Made by a program: the position numbers and the translations under genes. Below the pieces are notes generated by a model, which saw only the letters and a program-made list of their open reading frames with translations, did not search any database and was not told where the DNA came from. This document shows, one piece after another, positions 25,301 through 36,962 of a stretch of 64,000 nt of DNA (within the stretch, counting starts at the first letter, position 1; each line of letters begins with the position of its first letter). The DNA is from Rhopalosiphum padi (Eukaryota; Arthropoda; Insecta; Hemiptera; Aphididae): assembly GCF_020882245.1 (NCBI RefSeq), contig NC_083600.1:434001-498000 (forward strand). The letters run 5' to 3'.

Positions 25301-27667
25301 GTACATTACTATACAGAAGTTTATTTTCTGTACAATTAGTTAGATACTATGAAAATAAGTTTAACAAATTGTGTATACAAATTCAGTGGCAGACTTAATG
25401 TAGAACGAGCAAATCTTTAGAGCGCATTCTAAATTACTACTCAAATTACTATGCATATATAAAAAGAGTGTTTCCTATATTATATTTTATTATTCATTAA
25501 ACTATTTTTGTTCATTGTTATAAGATTCAAACTACTAACAAAACTCTTTTTGTATAAATTATTTAGTAATTATATATAAATATTAATATTTGCATATACA
25601 AATAATCTGAAATTTTATAATTTTTTTTTAGTTTCGAGAATTTACTGATAAAAAACACCCATTAGTATCAGATGCCGCAATTAATTTTTACTTGTAAGTA
25701 TAAATAAAAGTACTTTTAATTTATTGTACGATTAGATATAGCAGATATAAATTTAAAAAATATATTTATCAAATATTCATTTTTATCTAAAATAGTTGAT
25801 TTATTTTGCATTTTTGTCATAGTCATAACTAGTCCTTTAAGTTAGGTGGTAGCCAGGAGGAAGGGGTCTAAAATACGTTGATAGCAATTTTTTTTTAATT
25901 AGATTATTATTTATTGTTTGTATTAGTGTTTATAACTTACTCTTGATTCTTGAATTATTATTCATTTATATGAAACATTATATTTCTTTGTATTGTGTGA
26001 GGGCAACATACTATGCTTATAGGCACATACATTTATCCAAAAATTCTGGAGGGACTGAAGCCCACCCAAGCCCTTGCCCTTAGTTTTGCCTATGATTACT
26101 ATACATTGTATAACTTGTAACTTTTAGTTGATTTATACCTGGTATAAAGTAATAAACAAATTTTGATATTTTAGGAGGATTACTTATTGATCCTAAAAAA
26201 GTAAAACCATGTTGATTGCAATAACTTTTCAGTGAGAAATTTGGGTTGTTGTGCTAAAAAAAATTGAGAACCATTGTTATACACAATCTTTAAAACTTAA
26301 TATAAAAATTGTAGAATTCAGTTTGCTATATAATAATTTTCGAGTACTTAGTAAATCAATTAGTCATTGTATTGCATATTTCAAATTTGAATTGAATGAT
26401 AAACCATTGTATAAATAAAATAGTCAAGTTCTTTACATACTACTTTAGTTTTTTTTTATGTGACTCGAAAAATAAGAATTCAAAATTTTCACCAAATGTT
26501 TATATTATCGTCTTCTATTTACAATAGGATTTTTAAAATATTTAAACTATTTTTGAGCCACTTATTAACGTAAGTGTAATTTTCAGTTTTTTTTTTTCAT
26601 TAATATCGATTAAAAATTCTTTGCTTGTTAGAAATATTTGAAATTTTAATGTAAAGCTCTTCATAAATGGAAATTTCTCAATTTAAAAATATCTAAAGTC
26701 TATAGCCAGTATGTTTTTTTATAAGTATTTAAGTAAGAAATGCATTAAAATTTTTATTTTTTATTTTAGCCTTAAAAAATTAATACAAAATTCTTTATGG
26801 GTTCACCTATATGTCAAAAAAAATTCTACCAGAAAGCCATTAATTTTTTATGAGCATTTCAATTTCAAATATTTACAACATAATTCAATTAAAATAATTA
26901 TTTTTCCTCAAACAATTTTTGATTTAAAAAATAATAACTATAGATACTTAAAGTTTTCACTATATGTTTATACTATAATTTTCATTATACGATACAATTT
27001 TTAACTATTTTTGAGTTATTTATAGGCATGAGCCAAATTATTTTTAGATTTTTTTTTTATAAATGTCAATCATAAATTATTTACTGCGTAAAGTTGCGCA
27101 CAAGTTGATTACCGGGTACTCGTTTTTATCTACACCGATATCATTAAATTGATTCCTGGGCCATTAAGAGGTATATTTAAGAGTTGATTCTGGGGTCATT
27201 ATATATATATTTTCAATATTTAGCCTATTAGCGTAACCCAAGAGACACCACGAAGAGGTTATTATTTTTCAGTTTTTTCATGTTTTGAAAATCATTAATC
27301 AATTTTTATTTATTATTTGTTGATAAAAAAATTTAGTAGTTAGGTAAAAACTAAAGTATAGCAATACTCAATTACCTACCGTTTTTTTTGTTAATTCGGT
27401 AAAAATTATTTTAAATTTTCAGTTGAATATTAATAATTGATTATACTTGAAATTTGTTTGTTTAAAAAAAACTATTTATTACAGTAGTATGTTTAATATT
27501 ATTTTATCATTATCATTATTTTAAATACATTTGTATACTTATTTTTCAGTTCAAAATTCCAAGAACCATCCAAAAGTGAAGGTATTGACGAAATAGTTAA
27601 AATAAATTTTGTTCCTCATTTTAAAGATCCTGATCATGAGAAACTATACAAAATGTTCTTACTTTAA
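22364..27667 (+). CDS. PNKP: Polynucleotide kinase 3'-phosphatase; two apparent frameshifts
   Basis: DNA end-repair enzyme: removes 3'-phosphate and adds 5'-phosphate at strand breaks, acting in the nucleus. Exons: 22364-22523, 23638-23973, 24043-24360, 24420-24711, 24945-25241, 25632-25693, 27550-27667. An N-terminal FHA domain (LILGRTKQTG, MSKNQ, QLGSN) occupies about residues 1-105. The phosphatase carries FDLDGTL (about 169-174), IFTNQGG and GDAAGRPA. The kinase carries the P-loop GCPGSGKS (about 374-381), NRDTLGSWQ and IDNTNPD. Two exons each have one base too many for the frame: an A8 run near 23838-23845 and a T9 run near 24455-24463. Discounting one base in each gives 526 codons, close to the roughly 520 of animal PNKP. 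Either these are sequencing errors in homopolymers or this copy is also broken. Confidence 0.88.
25694..27549. other. Large last intron of PNKP with repeat remnants
   Basis: Between the last two coding exons. From about 26450 to 27070 it holds degraded blocks of the AGATTCTGAA-family repeat (for example CAAAATTTTCACCAAATG). The final part, from about 27350, is shared with the upstream pseudogene. Confidence 0.6.
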
Positions 27668-28850
27668 TATAAGTAATTTTTAAATTTTTGTTTATTTTAT
27701 TATATAATTTTAGAACTTACTAAGAACGAAATGATATTTTAAGTATTAGTTCATAAAAAATTATAAATACATAAATAACTTTTTGAAATTTTATCATATT
27801 ATATAATATACTATAGTATTTATAATCAGTGATATTATGAACTAAAATATCTTTTTTTTATGTACGTTGTACATTGTGCACGCCGCATACATCATATAAC
27901 ATTTATATACCTAACCATATAGGACCAATAAAAATCTAAGAATAAACTAAAGACTCTATGGAAATAGACCGAATGAGACGAGTGAGTGATAATCTCTTGT
28001 CCGAAAAATGATAAGAAAAGAGAAATTGAACTGCAAGTAAGATATTTTTCAAAAAAAAAGTACCAAATCAATCAACCCTATCATCAATTGAGAGTTACAT
28101 AAATTATAGTCATTGAAAAATTTTACATTAATTATTATTGTCTTTTGGTTTAAATTTTTTTAACATTTATTATTTTATGATATATATATTTGACATAATT
28201 AACATTTTTTGTATTTAATTGAACTATATTCTTTTAGTTATTAATTTATATTTAGTATTTACATAACAGACCAATTCAGTTTATGAAGAATTATTACAAA
28301 AATACATATATGTTTACAGTAACATCAAAAGTAAAATCCAATATTTTCAACCAAATCACAGGAAATTTTAACCATTTATAAATCACTTTTAACATTTAAA
28401 CGATATTAATACTGAAAAAAACATTTTATTAAAAAAGTATTATATAAATATGAATATGAGTGGTAGTTCTGGAACGTGGACTACTCAGTGAAATTATGTG
28501 AATTGTTTAGATAAAAATCCATATAGACAATATAGTGAGATAAAATCATAAACTAATCATGATTCATTATCTGCAAATATTCAGATATGGGGGGGCGCAA
28601 TTCATTTCATTCATTCATTGTGTATGACTGTATGATTCAATAAATGGAGTATAATCTATTAATTATAAAAAAATACCTAGTTAGGTATAGGTAGGTCATA
28701 GAATATGAGGTAGGTGAATCCAATGACTGATGAGAGATTACACCGCGGCCACCTAGTAAAACCGGTCTCGATGGCAGGGTATCGCGCGAGGATGCGTAGA
28801 ATACTGAATAGGCGCCGTATTCTCTTGCTGGACGGAATCTATAATATAAT
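27668..28850. other. 3' flank of PNKP and a GC-rich fragment
   Basis: The first part is AT-rich 3' flank. From about 28714 to 28850 the base composition jumps to GC-rich. An open frame exists on both strands there, but neither product is recognisable. It is likely a fragment of another mobile element, cut by the hAT insertion that follows. Confidence 0.4.
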
Positions 28851-29429
28851 CAGTGCCGCAATAACCGGGGTGTGTTGCGTGTGTCAAACACACGGGCCCA
28901 GGGCCCCAACCTATAATGGGGGGCCCAATGATAAAAATTGAAAAGTATGTAGAAAGAAAAAAATAAAAAGATTTTACTCCATCCGTCAAGAGAGACTTTC
29001 AAGTATAGCTTTGCTTAATATTGAAAGACAACAAACAAATGATATTAACATAGAAAATATAATTGACAATTTTGCCAACAAAAAGGCAAGAAAAAAGAAT
29101 TTTTTAAAGTGAGTAATGTATTTTTTTTTTCAATTTTTTAATTGGCTGTTAATGCTTATGTATAGTGTGTTCAATTAAATTGTTACTTGATAATTATTTA
29201 TATTTAAAATTAATAAAAAAAGGTTACAAATTATTACATTTATTTATTTGTAAATACATACCTGTATGTGTTTTCCTTATGTTAACTTTATTTTTGTTTA
29301 TATTTGTATGAGTAAAAATTCAAAATTCCAAAGTATGTTTTCAAATTTGGAAAAATTAATTTTCAAGACAATAAGGGGGGCATTAATTTTATTTGCACAC
29401 GGGCCCAAATTGGTGTAGTTGCGGCACTG
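28851..29429 (+). mobile_element. hAT element, internally deleted, 8-bp target duplication
   Basis: Terminal inverted repeats CAGTGCCGCAA and TTGCGGCACTG bound a 579-bp element, flanked by identical AATATAAT at 28843-28850 and 29430-29437. GGGCCC-containing subterminal blocks are present on both sides. Inside, 28969-29112 (+) encodes the last part of a hAT transposase dimerisation region (RQERLSSIALLNIE, then FANKKARKKNFLK and a stop). The rest of the transposase is gone. Confidence 0.9.
28969..29112 (+). pseudogene. hAT transposase C-terminal fragment
   Basis: The frame reads SIRQERLSSIALLNIERQQ followed by ENIIDNFANKKARKKNFLK and a stop. This matches the usual end of TTF-type zinc-finger hAT transposases (helix-rich dimerisation domain, then an FANKKARK-like tail). 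It lies inside the delimited element at 28851-29429. No start codon or DDE residues remain. Confidence 0.75.
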
Positions 29430-29437
29430 AATATAAT

Positions 29438-32400
29438 ATTATTAATAATTGAATTCCAACAGGTTAGGTTAAAAGTACAGTTTATATACCTAATTGTCCT
29501 AATTACAGGCTGATTAAATTCGAATAATTTTTATTAGTCTTCTAATTATTAGTTTTTTTATCGTTAAATCTCCACACGAGAGTAAACTGTTTACAAATTT
29601 CTAATTCTCATTTGGAATTCCAATTAGACGTCTATCATAATGATAAATATGTAACAATAATATATTAATATGTACGTTTGAATTGTTATATTATATTATT
29701 TAAATTATAAATATGTACATACACATTTAACATGGTAACCTTACTGCAAAGGATATTTTAAGAAATTTTCACATAGCAACATTATAGTATATAATAGAAC
29801 ACAAATACAAAAATTTGCTAAGTAAAACGTTATATAATAAATAATATGTTTGAAATATATAAAACGATTAGTAATATTTCAGATTCTAAGTAAAGATATG
29901 AATATACTTTGTATTTTAATAATATTATAAAATATAATTGAATAAAATAATCGAGAAAAACAAAAAAATTTTAATTAATTTTTTTACGTAAAACAACAAT
30001 TAGACAAAATTGATTTTGTTTTTTTAGTGTATCTTAAAAACGAGTAACCCTTATGTGATAAACGCTAAATATTTGTAATTTTCATCAAATTGTTATGTTT
30101 GCAATTTTTATGAATGATAAAAATTTCAAAATATATACTCTTTTTGAGTTATTTTACGCATAAGAGTTTAATAAGACGCAATTAAAGTTAATATGTTAAT
30201 ACTATAGTTCTATATATTTTAAAATAAATTAAATGAAAGTTCTTCATCTGCAAGTTTCGTAATACGACGTAATATTAAAAAATAATATATGATATGATTT
30301 ATGTAAATTCCATACGGAACTAAAAAGAAAACTATAGTATTTTAAGATGTTGAATTTATAAATATAAAGACCTAGTGAATTAATTCAGTAATAATGGTAA
30401 TTGTTGATTAAATAATCCTCATAATAATTATACAGGAACTTATAGTTATTTTATATTAATTTAAAATTGAACTAATCGAAGTATCAAACATTAAATACTT
30501 AATTATAATAACAACATGTAGTAATTAAAATATGTCCTTAAACAACTGAATACAAAATTAAATAATTACTACGTAATATTTAATAAATCTAATTTTATTT
30601 ATTTATATTAAGTCTAGGACTCAGATTCGTATGCATTTGTATATTTTTGGTAATCAATTGTTCTAATATTCTCAATACCATAGGTAAGCACAAAATATGT
30701 TGCATAAAAATAAGATTTTTTTAGATAAATAAATAATAATAATTACACGAGTAGTTGAATATTTTTGTAGGTACCTATATATCTAATTATTTCGAAAAAC
30801 TCATTGTATTTATAAAATACGTTATGATTTAGCATATTAAAATATATATTAAAAATCCACTAATTGACTAATAAACTAAAATATTTTACTGGCCAACAAT
30901 AGATTTTTTTTGTGAAATCTAAAGATTTAAATTCAAAAATTATATTAATATAATATTTGCGATGTTTAAAATTAAAATATGTTATATTATACGTTGCAAT
31001 AAACATAGGTCAGTTATATTTTAATAATTATTATTTTGGCAACATTGTGCAATATTTTAAATTCTATAGAGTTTAATTTAAAAACAAAAAAATGATACAT
31101 TGTTTCTTTTGAAACTATAAGAACTAATAGCGATGATGTTTTTTAAGTTCTTAAAATAATCACATAATTATAAGATTATTATAAAACTCGAAATCTTGAT
31201 TTTTACCAAGCATGTTACCAGATAAATTGTACTTACAAAAGTAAAGAATAATTTTGACGATATAATAAAAGCTGCTAAATGTTTTATAGAATTATTTGAA
31301 AATAAAAATTGATACTGCAGAGATTGCAGAAAAACTCCCAATAAGATGTAATATAAGTATATAGAACATAGAACTATAATAAATCGCTTGTTAAGAGAAC
31401 TTACTCGAAATAAATGTATATTATCAAATTGACAGATTTTGTGATAGATTTTTAATCATATACTTAATACACAATTTTAAAACTGTTGAAAAACAGTTTC
31501 TAAAATTAGAATGTTTAAATCTAGCAGGTTTAAAGTCATTATGGAAAATAGTGCTTTGTCAAATGTACTAAAAAAATGTACCAACTATTGCCCAATATTA
31601 ATAGAGATAAACTTAAAGAAGAACTCGAATCATTTACTACATCATGATCCACGGCCATTTATATTTAAAGCAGGTTTGCATAATGCATTCCCTAACTTAA
31701 CCTAACGATTATTTACAAGAATTTAATATTGAAGACGAATGGATAGATGTTGATCTTGATAACTTTGAAAAATATATCAAAGATGAAGCATGTAAATTGT
31801 AAAGAATGTTTGAAATATTCCTTAAATAAACTTAGTTTAATATGTATTTACCATTTATATTACAGTATAAATAATTGTATATTGTTTATAAATACCTACT
31901 TTATACTTACTCTTTCACTCATGCAAGTTACACAAGACCGTAAAATCAATGCCGACGCTAAAAGTTTTAAGGCGATTGGATGATCAATATATTTTTTTAA
32001 GAATAGCTGATGTTTTGTATTTAGTTTATAAAATTATAACATTTTAAGCCAAATAACAAAATCTTTATTAAACAGAACATCAAACTTTACTAAAATTCTA
32101 AATTACGACAGTGCTTAACTTATGTATACTTATATTACTCGTATATATGTGTTATATCGTATAATATGGCACAATTTTTTTTTTTAATATTGTATAATTA
32201 ATAATTATTTGTGAATTTTTAATCATAGCATTTTAATGTATTTTATATTTATTTATTATGCAAACATTGCAAACTATTAATAAATATTTTTTACGAAAAC
32301 TTTATTATGATAAAATAAGGATTTTTATTTACAAATAAAACTATTTTTATAATAATTCATAATTAGGTGTTAAAATACAGTATACTGTTCATGTCTTTTT

Positions 32401-33748
32401 AGATTGATAGTTAATATTTTACCCTGACATTTTTACTAAATTCTAATTTTATTTAAATTATTTATATGCATTAAATATATTTTATTCACAAATACTATAA
32501 TTATCTAAATTAATATATTTAAAATCTTGTCCTTCAGTATCCCCTTATATTTATATTAAATGGTGATAAATGCGTTAAAATAAATTAATATATATATATT
32601 ATTATATACTAAATTAGAATTATATCCTTCCTGTGTTCGTTGTATTATTTATATCAATAATTAATAATAATAAATTATTACTAGTATTATTGCTACTATT
32701 ATTTACCTATATTAGGGAAATATTAGCAAACTATCGTAAATTTGAATCACAGACCTATACATATGATATATTTTAGCTAAATGATATTGATGATAGAAAA
32801 TGTAAATGTAAATTTTAGGAACAAGACCTTGAAGAGAAATTAATTGAAGGGTATATGCTAATTAACAAAAATAAATTTAATATTAAGAATATAACTATCA
32901 CTAAATTACCAACTATTGTAATAAGTTATTTTGGAATTGTATATTTGTATTTAAAAGTTAGTCCGTTTATTGATTTGCATAAGTACTATAGATACAGCGA
33001 TTTACAGTGATTTATTATAACTAATGGGAATAATTTATAAAAGTTTTTTTTTGTATTGAGAATAAGTTTCGACTTGGGTGCTGATACCTACTAAATTTCA
33101 TATTTTCCTTTTTGTTATGATAAATCCTAATAAATAAGTAAATAAGAACTATCTATACCTACATCTAATACATTATATTTTAAAAAACGACTTGAATTCA
33201 CTAAATACTAAAAAATTGCCAAATATATACTTGTGCATCATACAATTAAAAATATGCCGTTAAAAAAATATACAAATAGATAATTATTACGATTCCTTTA
33301 AAACTACATTCAAATTACATTCTTTTTTATGTACATATAATATGTATAGAAAAAACAATAATACAGCTAATGCAAATCTAATTCTTTATTCAAAATTATT
33401 AAGTATACCGAATAAAACATAAAAAATATTTTCAAATAATTATTAAATAATTCTTAAATATTTTATCTTACCTAAGTCAAAATTGCCGCTGATTAATCAA
33501 CAATTGTTTAATATTGTCAAATAGTAGGGAATGTCTTTTTATCTGTCAGCATGTTTTTTATTGCAAAAAACTTCATTCTACATCAACGGAACGTTATTGG
33601 TGCATTATTTAAAATAAATAATTTCTCTAACATTTAAATCTCATAATTTGTTCAATTCGATGTTTTCCTCAATGTCATTAAAATGTTTGAAATTTATAAA
33701 GGTTATTGAAGTCTTTGTTTTTTTTTATTACTTTTTTTAAAAAGTTTT
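29438..33748. other. Long AT-rich gene-free interval
   Basis: No recognisable gene. Weak copies of the AGATTCTGAA repeat lie around 29880 and 30000-30250. Around 31500-31800 several frames show patches of protein-like composition (for example NDYLQEFNIEDEWIDVDL ending at a stop near 31803) with no family I can name. This could be an old mobile-element fragment. Confidence 0.45.
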
Positions 33749-34826
33749 AGATTCTGAATGAAGTAATGAATGTATTGATTTACAGTGATGTGTTTTTTTT
33801 ATTTGTATGTCTGTCATCACATTTTGGAGTAGTAATAGGACAATAGTGCTTTGATTTTAAACTTCAGTCCCTCTTTGAAAAGGGATAATGAATCTAGTTG
33901 GTAATTTGGGGGGGTGGGGGGTTAAAAGTAAAAGTAGATTTTAAAAGCGTCAGAAAAACCCCTAAAAAATTAACGGAAAAACGGGTATTTTTACGCATAA
34001 TAAGTTTTTGACAAAATCAATTTTTTCATTTTGTTGTAACCTCAAAAATGATTCATTGTAAATACTTGAAATTTTCACAAATGATAACATTTAGTTATAT
34101 ATTTACAATAAAATTTTCAAAATATTTTGACTTTTTTGAGCTATTTATAGACAAATGAAATTTTCAATTTTTCTTAATTTCTTTTTTTTTTGAAATGCAA
34201 ATAAAAAAAAATTGGCATTCAAAAAAATCTTTAAAATTTAATAGAAGGTTTATTATAAGTTGTACCTATCGTAGTAAAAATAATCAAATATCGTTAGTCA
34301 CAATTTTTGTTTATAAGCATTTAAAGTTCAAATGTTTACGAAATATGTCAATATTGCGAAATTTGCAAGAATTTTGAAGTTGAAATTTCATAAAATTTTT
34401 GTTGATTTATATATTTGAGGTTAATAAACCTAATACAAGGTTCTCCATAACTTTTCCTTCAAATTACTGTAAAAAAAACTCCAGTGTCAATATAGAAAAA
34501 AAATTATGAGCGTATGAAATTTAATTTTTTACGAAGTCGCGTAAAAATAACGATGATCCTAAAAACGATTTTAAAATATTTTTTTATTCAAAAAGTATGT
34601 CGTAAAATTTTGAAACTTTCACCAGTAGTTGAGAAAAATAAATTACAATTTGAATATAGTTATAGAATCATCTCCATTCATAATCGTTTTTCGTATACAA
34701 TGATACTTATAATTGCATTCAAATTTAACACAATATCCATTATAGAGACCTACTCTCCACCACTACTATACGTCTATACAGGCATACAGTAGAGAGATAT
34801 CAACTTGCCCACCCTTTTTTTTTAAT
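33749..34826. repeat. Dispersed aphid-type repeat, copy 2
   Basis: Begins AGATTCTGAATGAAGTAATG and shares the same blocks in the same order as the copy at 18663-19494, including AAACCCCTAAAAAATTAACG, TTTTTCGTATACAATGATAC and the final CTTGCCCACC plus poly-T. It is about 250 bp longer than copy 1 because of an internal repeated or inserted segment. Confidence 0.75.
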
Positions 34827-36962
34827 ACTGATTTTATAGTCTTTGATTGTGTATTAATCGCGTTTATTTCGACTATAATTTTTTTTTACAATGTTAATTG
34901 AATCAACTATAGTTTTACGGCTTATACACATATTACTATATGCAACATATATGGATGTATATTGTATATGTATATTATTATTTATTACATAGAAAGAATT
35001 AAAATATGGGCTAATAATTGTTAATATATAAATATTATATTGTTTTTAAACATATTAAAAATATTATATGAAATGAAAAAATCAACATTGGCACATTGGT
35101 CATCAGTCTTCTTGTATTGTTTCTAAATAAAATATAATATGTATGTAGTATTTTTTTTAATTATTAATTTTAAACTAATTATTTAAACACGGTTTTAGCT
35201 ACATCAAGACAGTATTTATTTGAAAGGTGCAAGTTGATCGGACTCCTATTTTAATAACTTAATTTTCCAAAAATGTAATAACATCTATTTATCACATTTA
35301 TTTTAGTATTTTAAATTTTTGAATACATTTTTTCATGTTATTTAAAGTTAATTAAAAAATTAGCATTCAATTTTACCTAATTACATTTTTTCTCTCAATT
35401 ATAAAAAAATAAAGGATCAAAAGACATACATTTTACAAGGCATGATCGTTTTTCTTATAAATTCATTTTAGATGGTTGAAATAGTTAATTTTTTTTCTAT
35501 TATATTTTATTGCATGACAACCACGCTAATGTGTAACTAAGAATTAATTGAATTTTTGCCCGGTTAATAAATACCCGGCTAAATAATAAAAATACGAATA
35601 ATACATTATATTATATCATATAATTGTTATGTATATTTTATAAAATTAAATTTCACATTTATTTAGCGTGAATGTAACATAAACTGCGTTACTGCAGTCA
35701 CTGAAATTCACACGATATTTATTTTCATGATCAATATCATTTTCTAATAAATATTTAACTATACTAAGGTGATCAAATATATGTCTTATTTTATAAAAGT
35801 TTGCGTTTGCTTTTTATAGCTGAAATATATCAGCCGTGTTCTGTTGTCCTAACAAAACTTCCTTCAGGATTATTTTTGTTTTGTTTATTTTTTTTTCGAT
35901 TTTCAATATCCAATTGTTCTGTATTCTTATTAATATGTATATACACAGTACACACATATATTTTTTTGATTTTGAATAAAATAATTTTGTTGACAAACAA
36001 ATTGTGTTATCGACGTTATCGTATACGGAATAAATAATAACAATAATAACTACAAGAATCAATATCGGTGTAACTAAGTAAGTCATATATATAGCTTTAC
36101 GCTGAGCGACGATCGTAATCTAATTTAAAATAATTTAAAAATAAATGTGATTTTGAAATCGTATATTTTTTGTTTTCATTCCATTAGTATTGTTATAACT
36201 ATTATTAATGTAATAAATAATATTTTATACAAAATACTGATGAAGTAGGTACTAAAACATTAAATTTAGATTTAAATGGCTAAGATTTGAAAAGATGAAT
36301 TTCGTATTTAGTAAATACTATTTACCACCTCAAAAGTTGAATTTCCGTTTTTAATAGATTCTGACGAAATCGGAAAATTATTTTAATCCTGTTTATCATT
36401 TTTTTAAAGGCGATTACCCTAAACTATACCATATTAATATATTATACCCGAATATTTACCATCCGATTTGCTTCATGGTCATGTTTATTATTGTAATTTT
36501 TGTTTTTCTATTATTTATAGCTACACATCTTTCGACTTTTCTCCCAACAAAAATACACATGTACATTGGTTCTCTCGTTTAAAAATTATAAATTTATTCT
36601 AAACAAAATAATTTAATACACGTTCAGAATATTTATGGACCGATTATCCAGATTATGAAGTGTGCAGATTACCCACGACTACAAGATACCAATGCAGCAA
36701 TATATAGTAGTATAGCGTGGTGACGGGGGTCATACTATAGATAGTTTCCTAATGTTTGTTACCATAATGAATTAATAATCCCCGCCACTAATAACACTTC
36801 CTTATAATAAATAATTAATATTATTTTAGGAGACAATCGTATTCGTAAACCATTTCAATTACTATAACACCATCAGCCTATTTATACGTAGGTCGTAGGT
36901 ACCTTTTGTTGGTCCTATTTTATTTGAAATCTTTATTCTTTCGTCGTTATCTTACTAACATC
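34827..36962. other. Upstream region of the P450 gene
   Basis: AT-rich, with no coding exon that I can support. Overlapping open frames near 35800-36090 on both strands are low-complexity and rejected. The P450 promoter is presumably close to 36963, but no core promoter motif stands out. Confidence 0.45.

Noticed and set aside
26711..27004. 97-codon open frame in the PNKP intron
   Set aside because: Lys/Phe/Ile/Asn-rich translation of degraded repeat sequence; it lies within an intron.
28720..28760. CTGATGAGAG resembling a hammerhead core
   Set aside because: No GAAA segment follows at a usable distance and no closing stems could be drawn.
35801..36086. Overlapping open frames on both strands
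   Set aside because: Low-complexity hydrophobic translation caused by AT-rich sequence, with no splice support.
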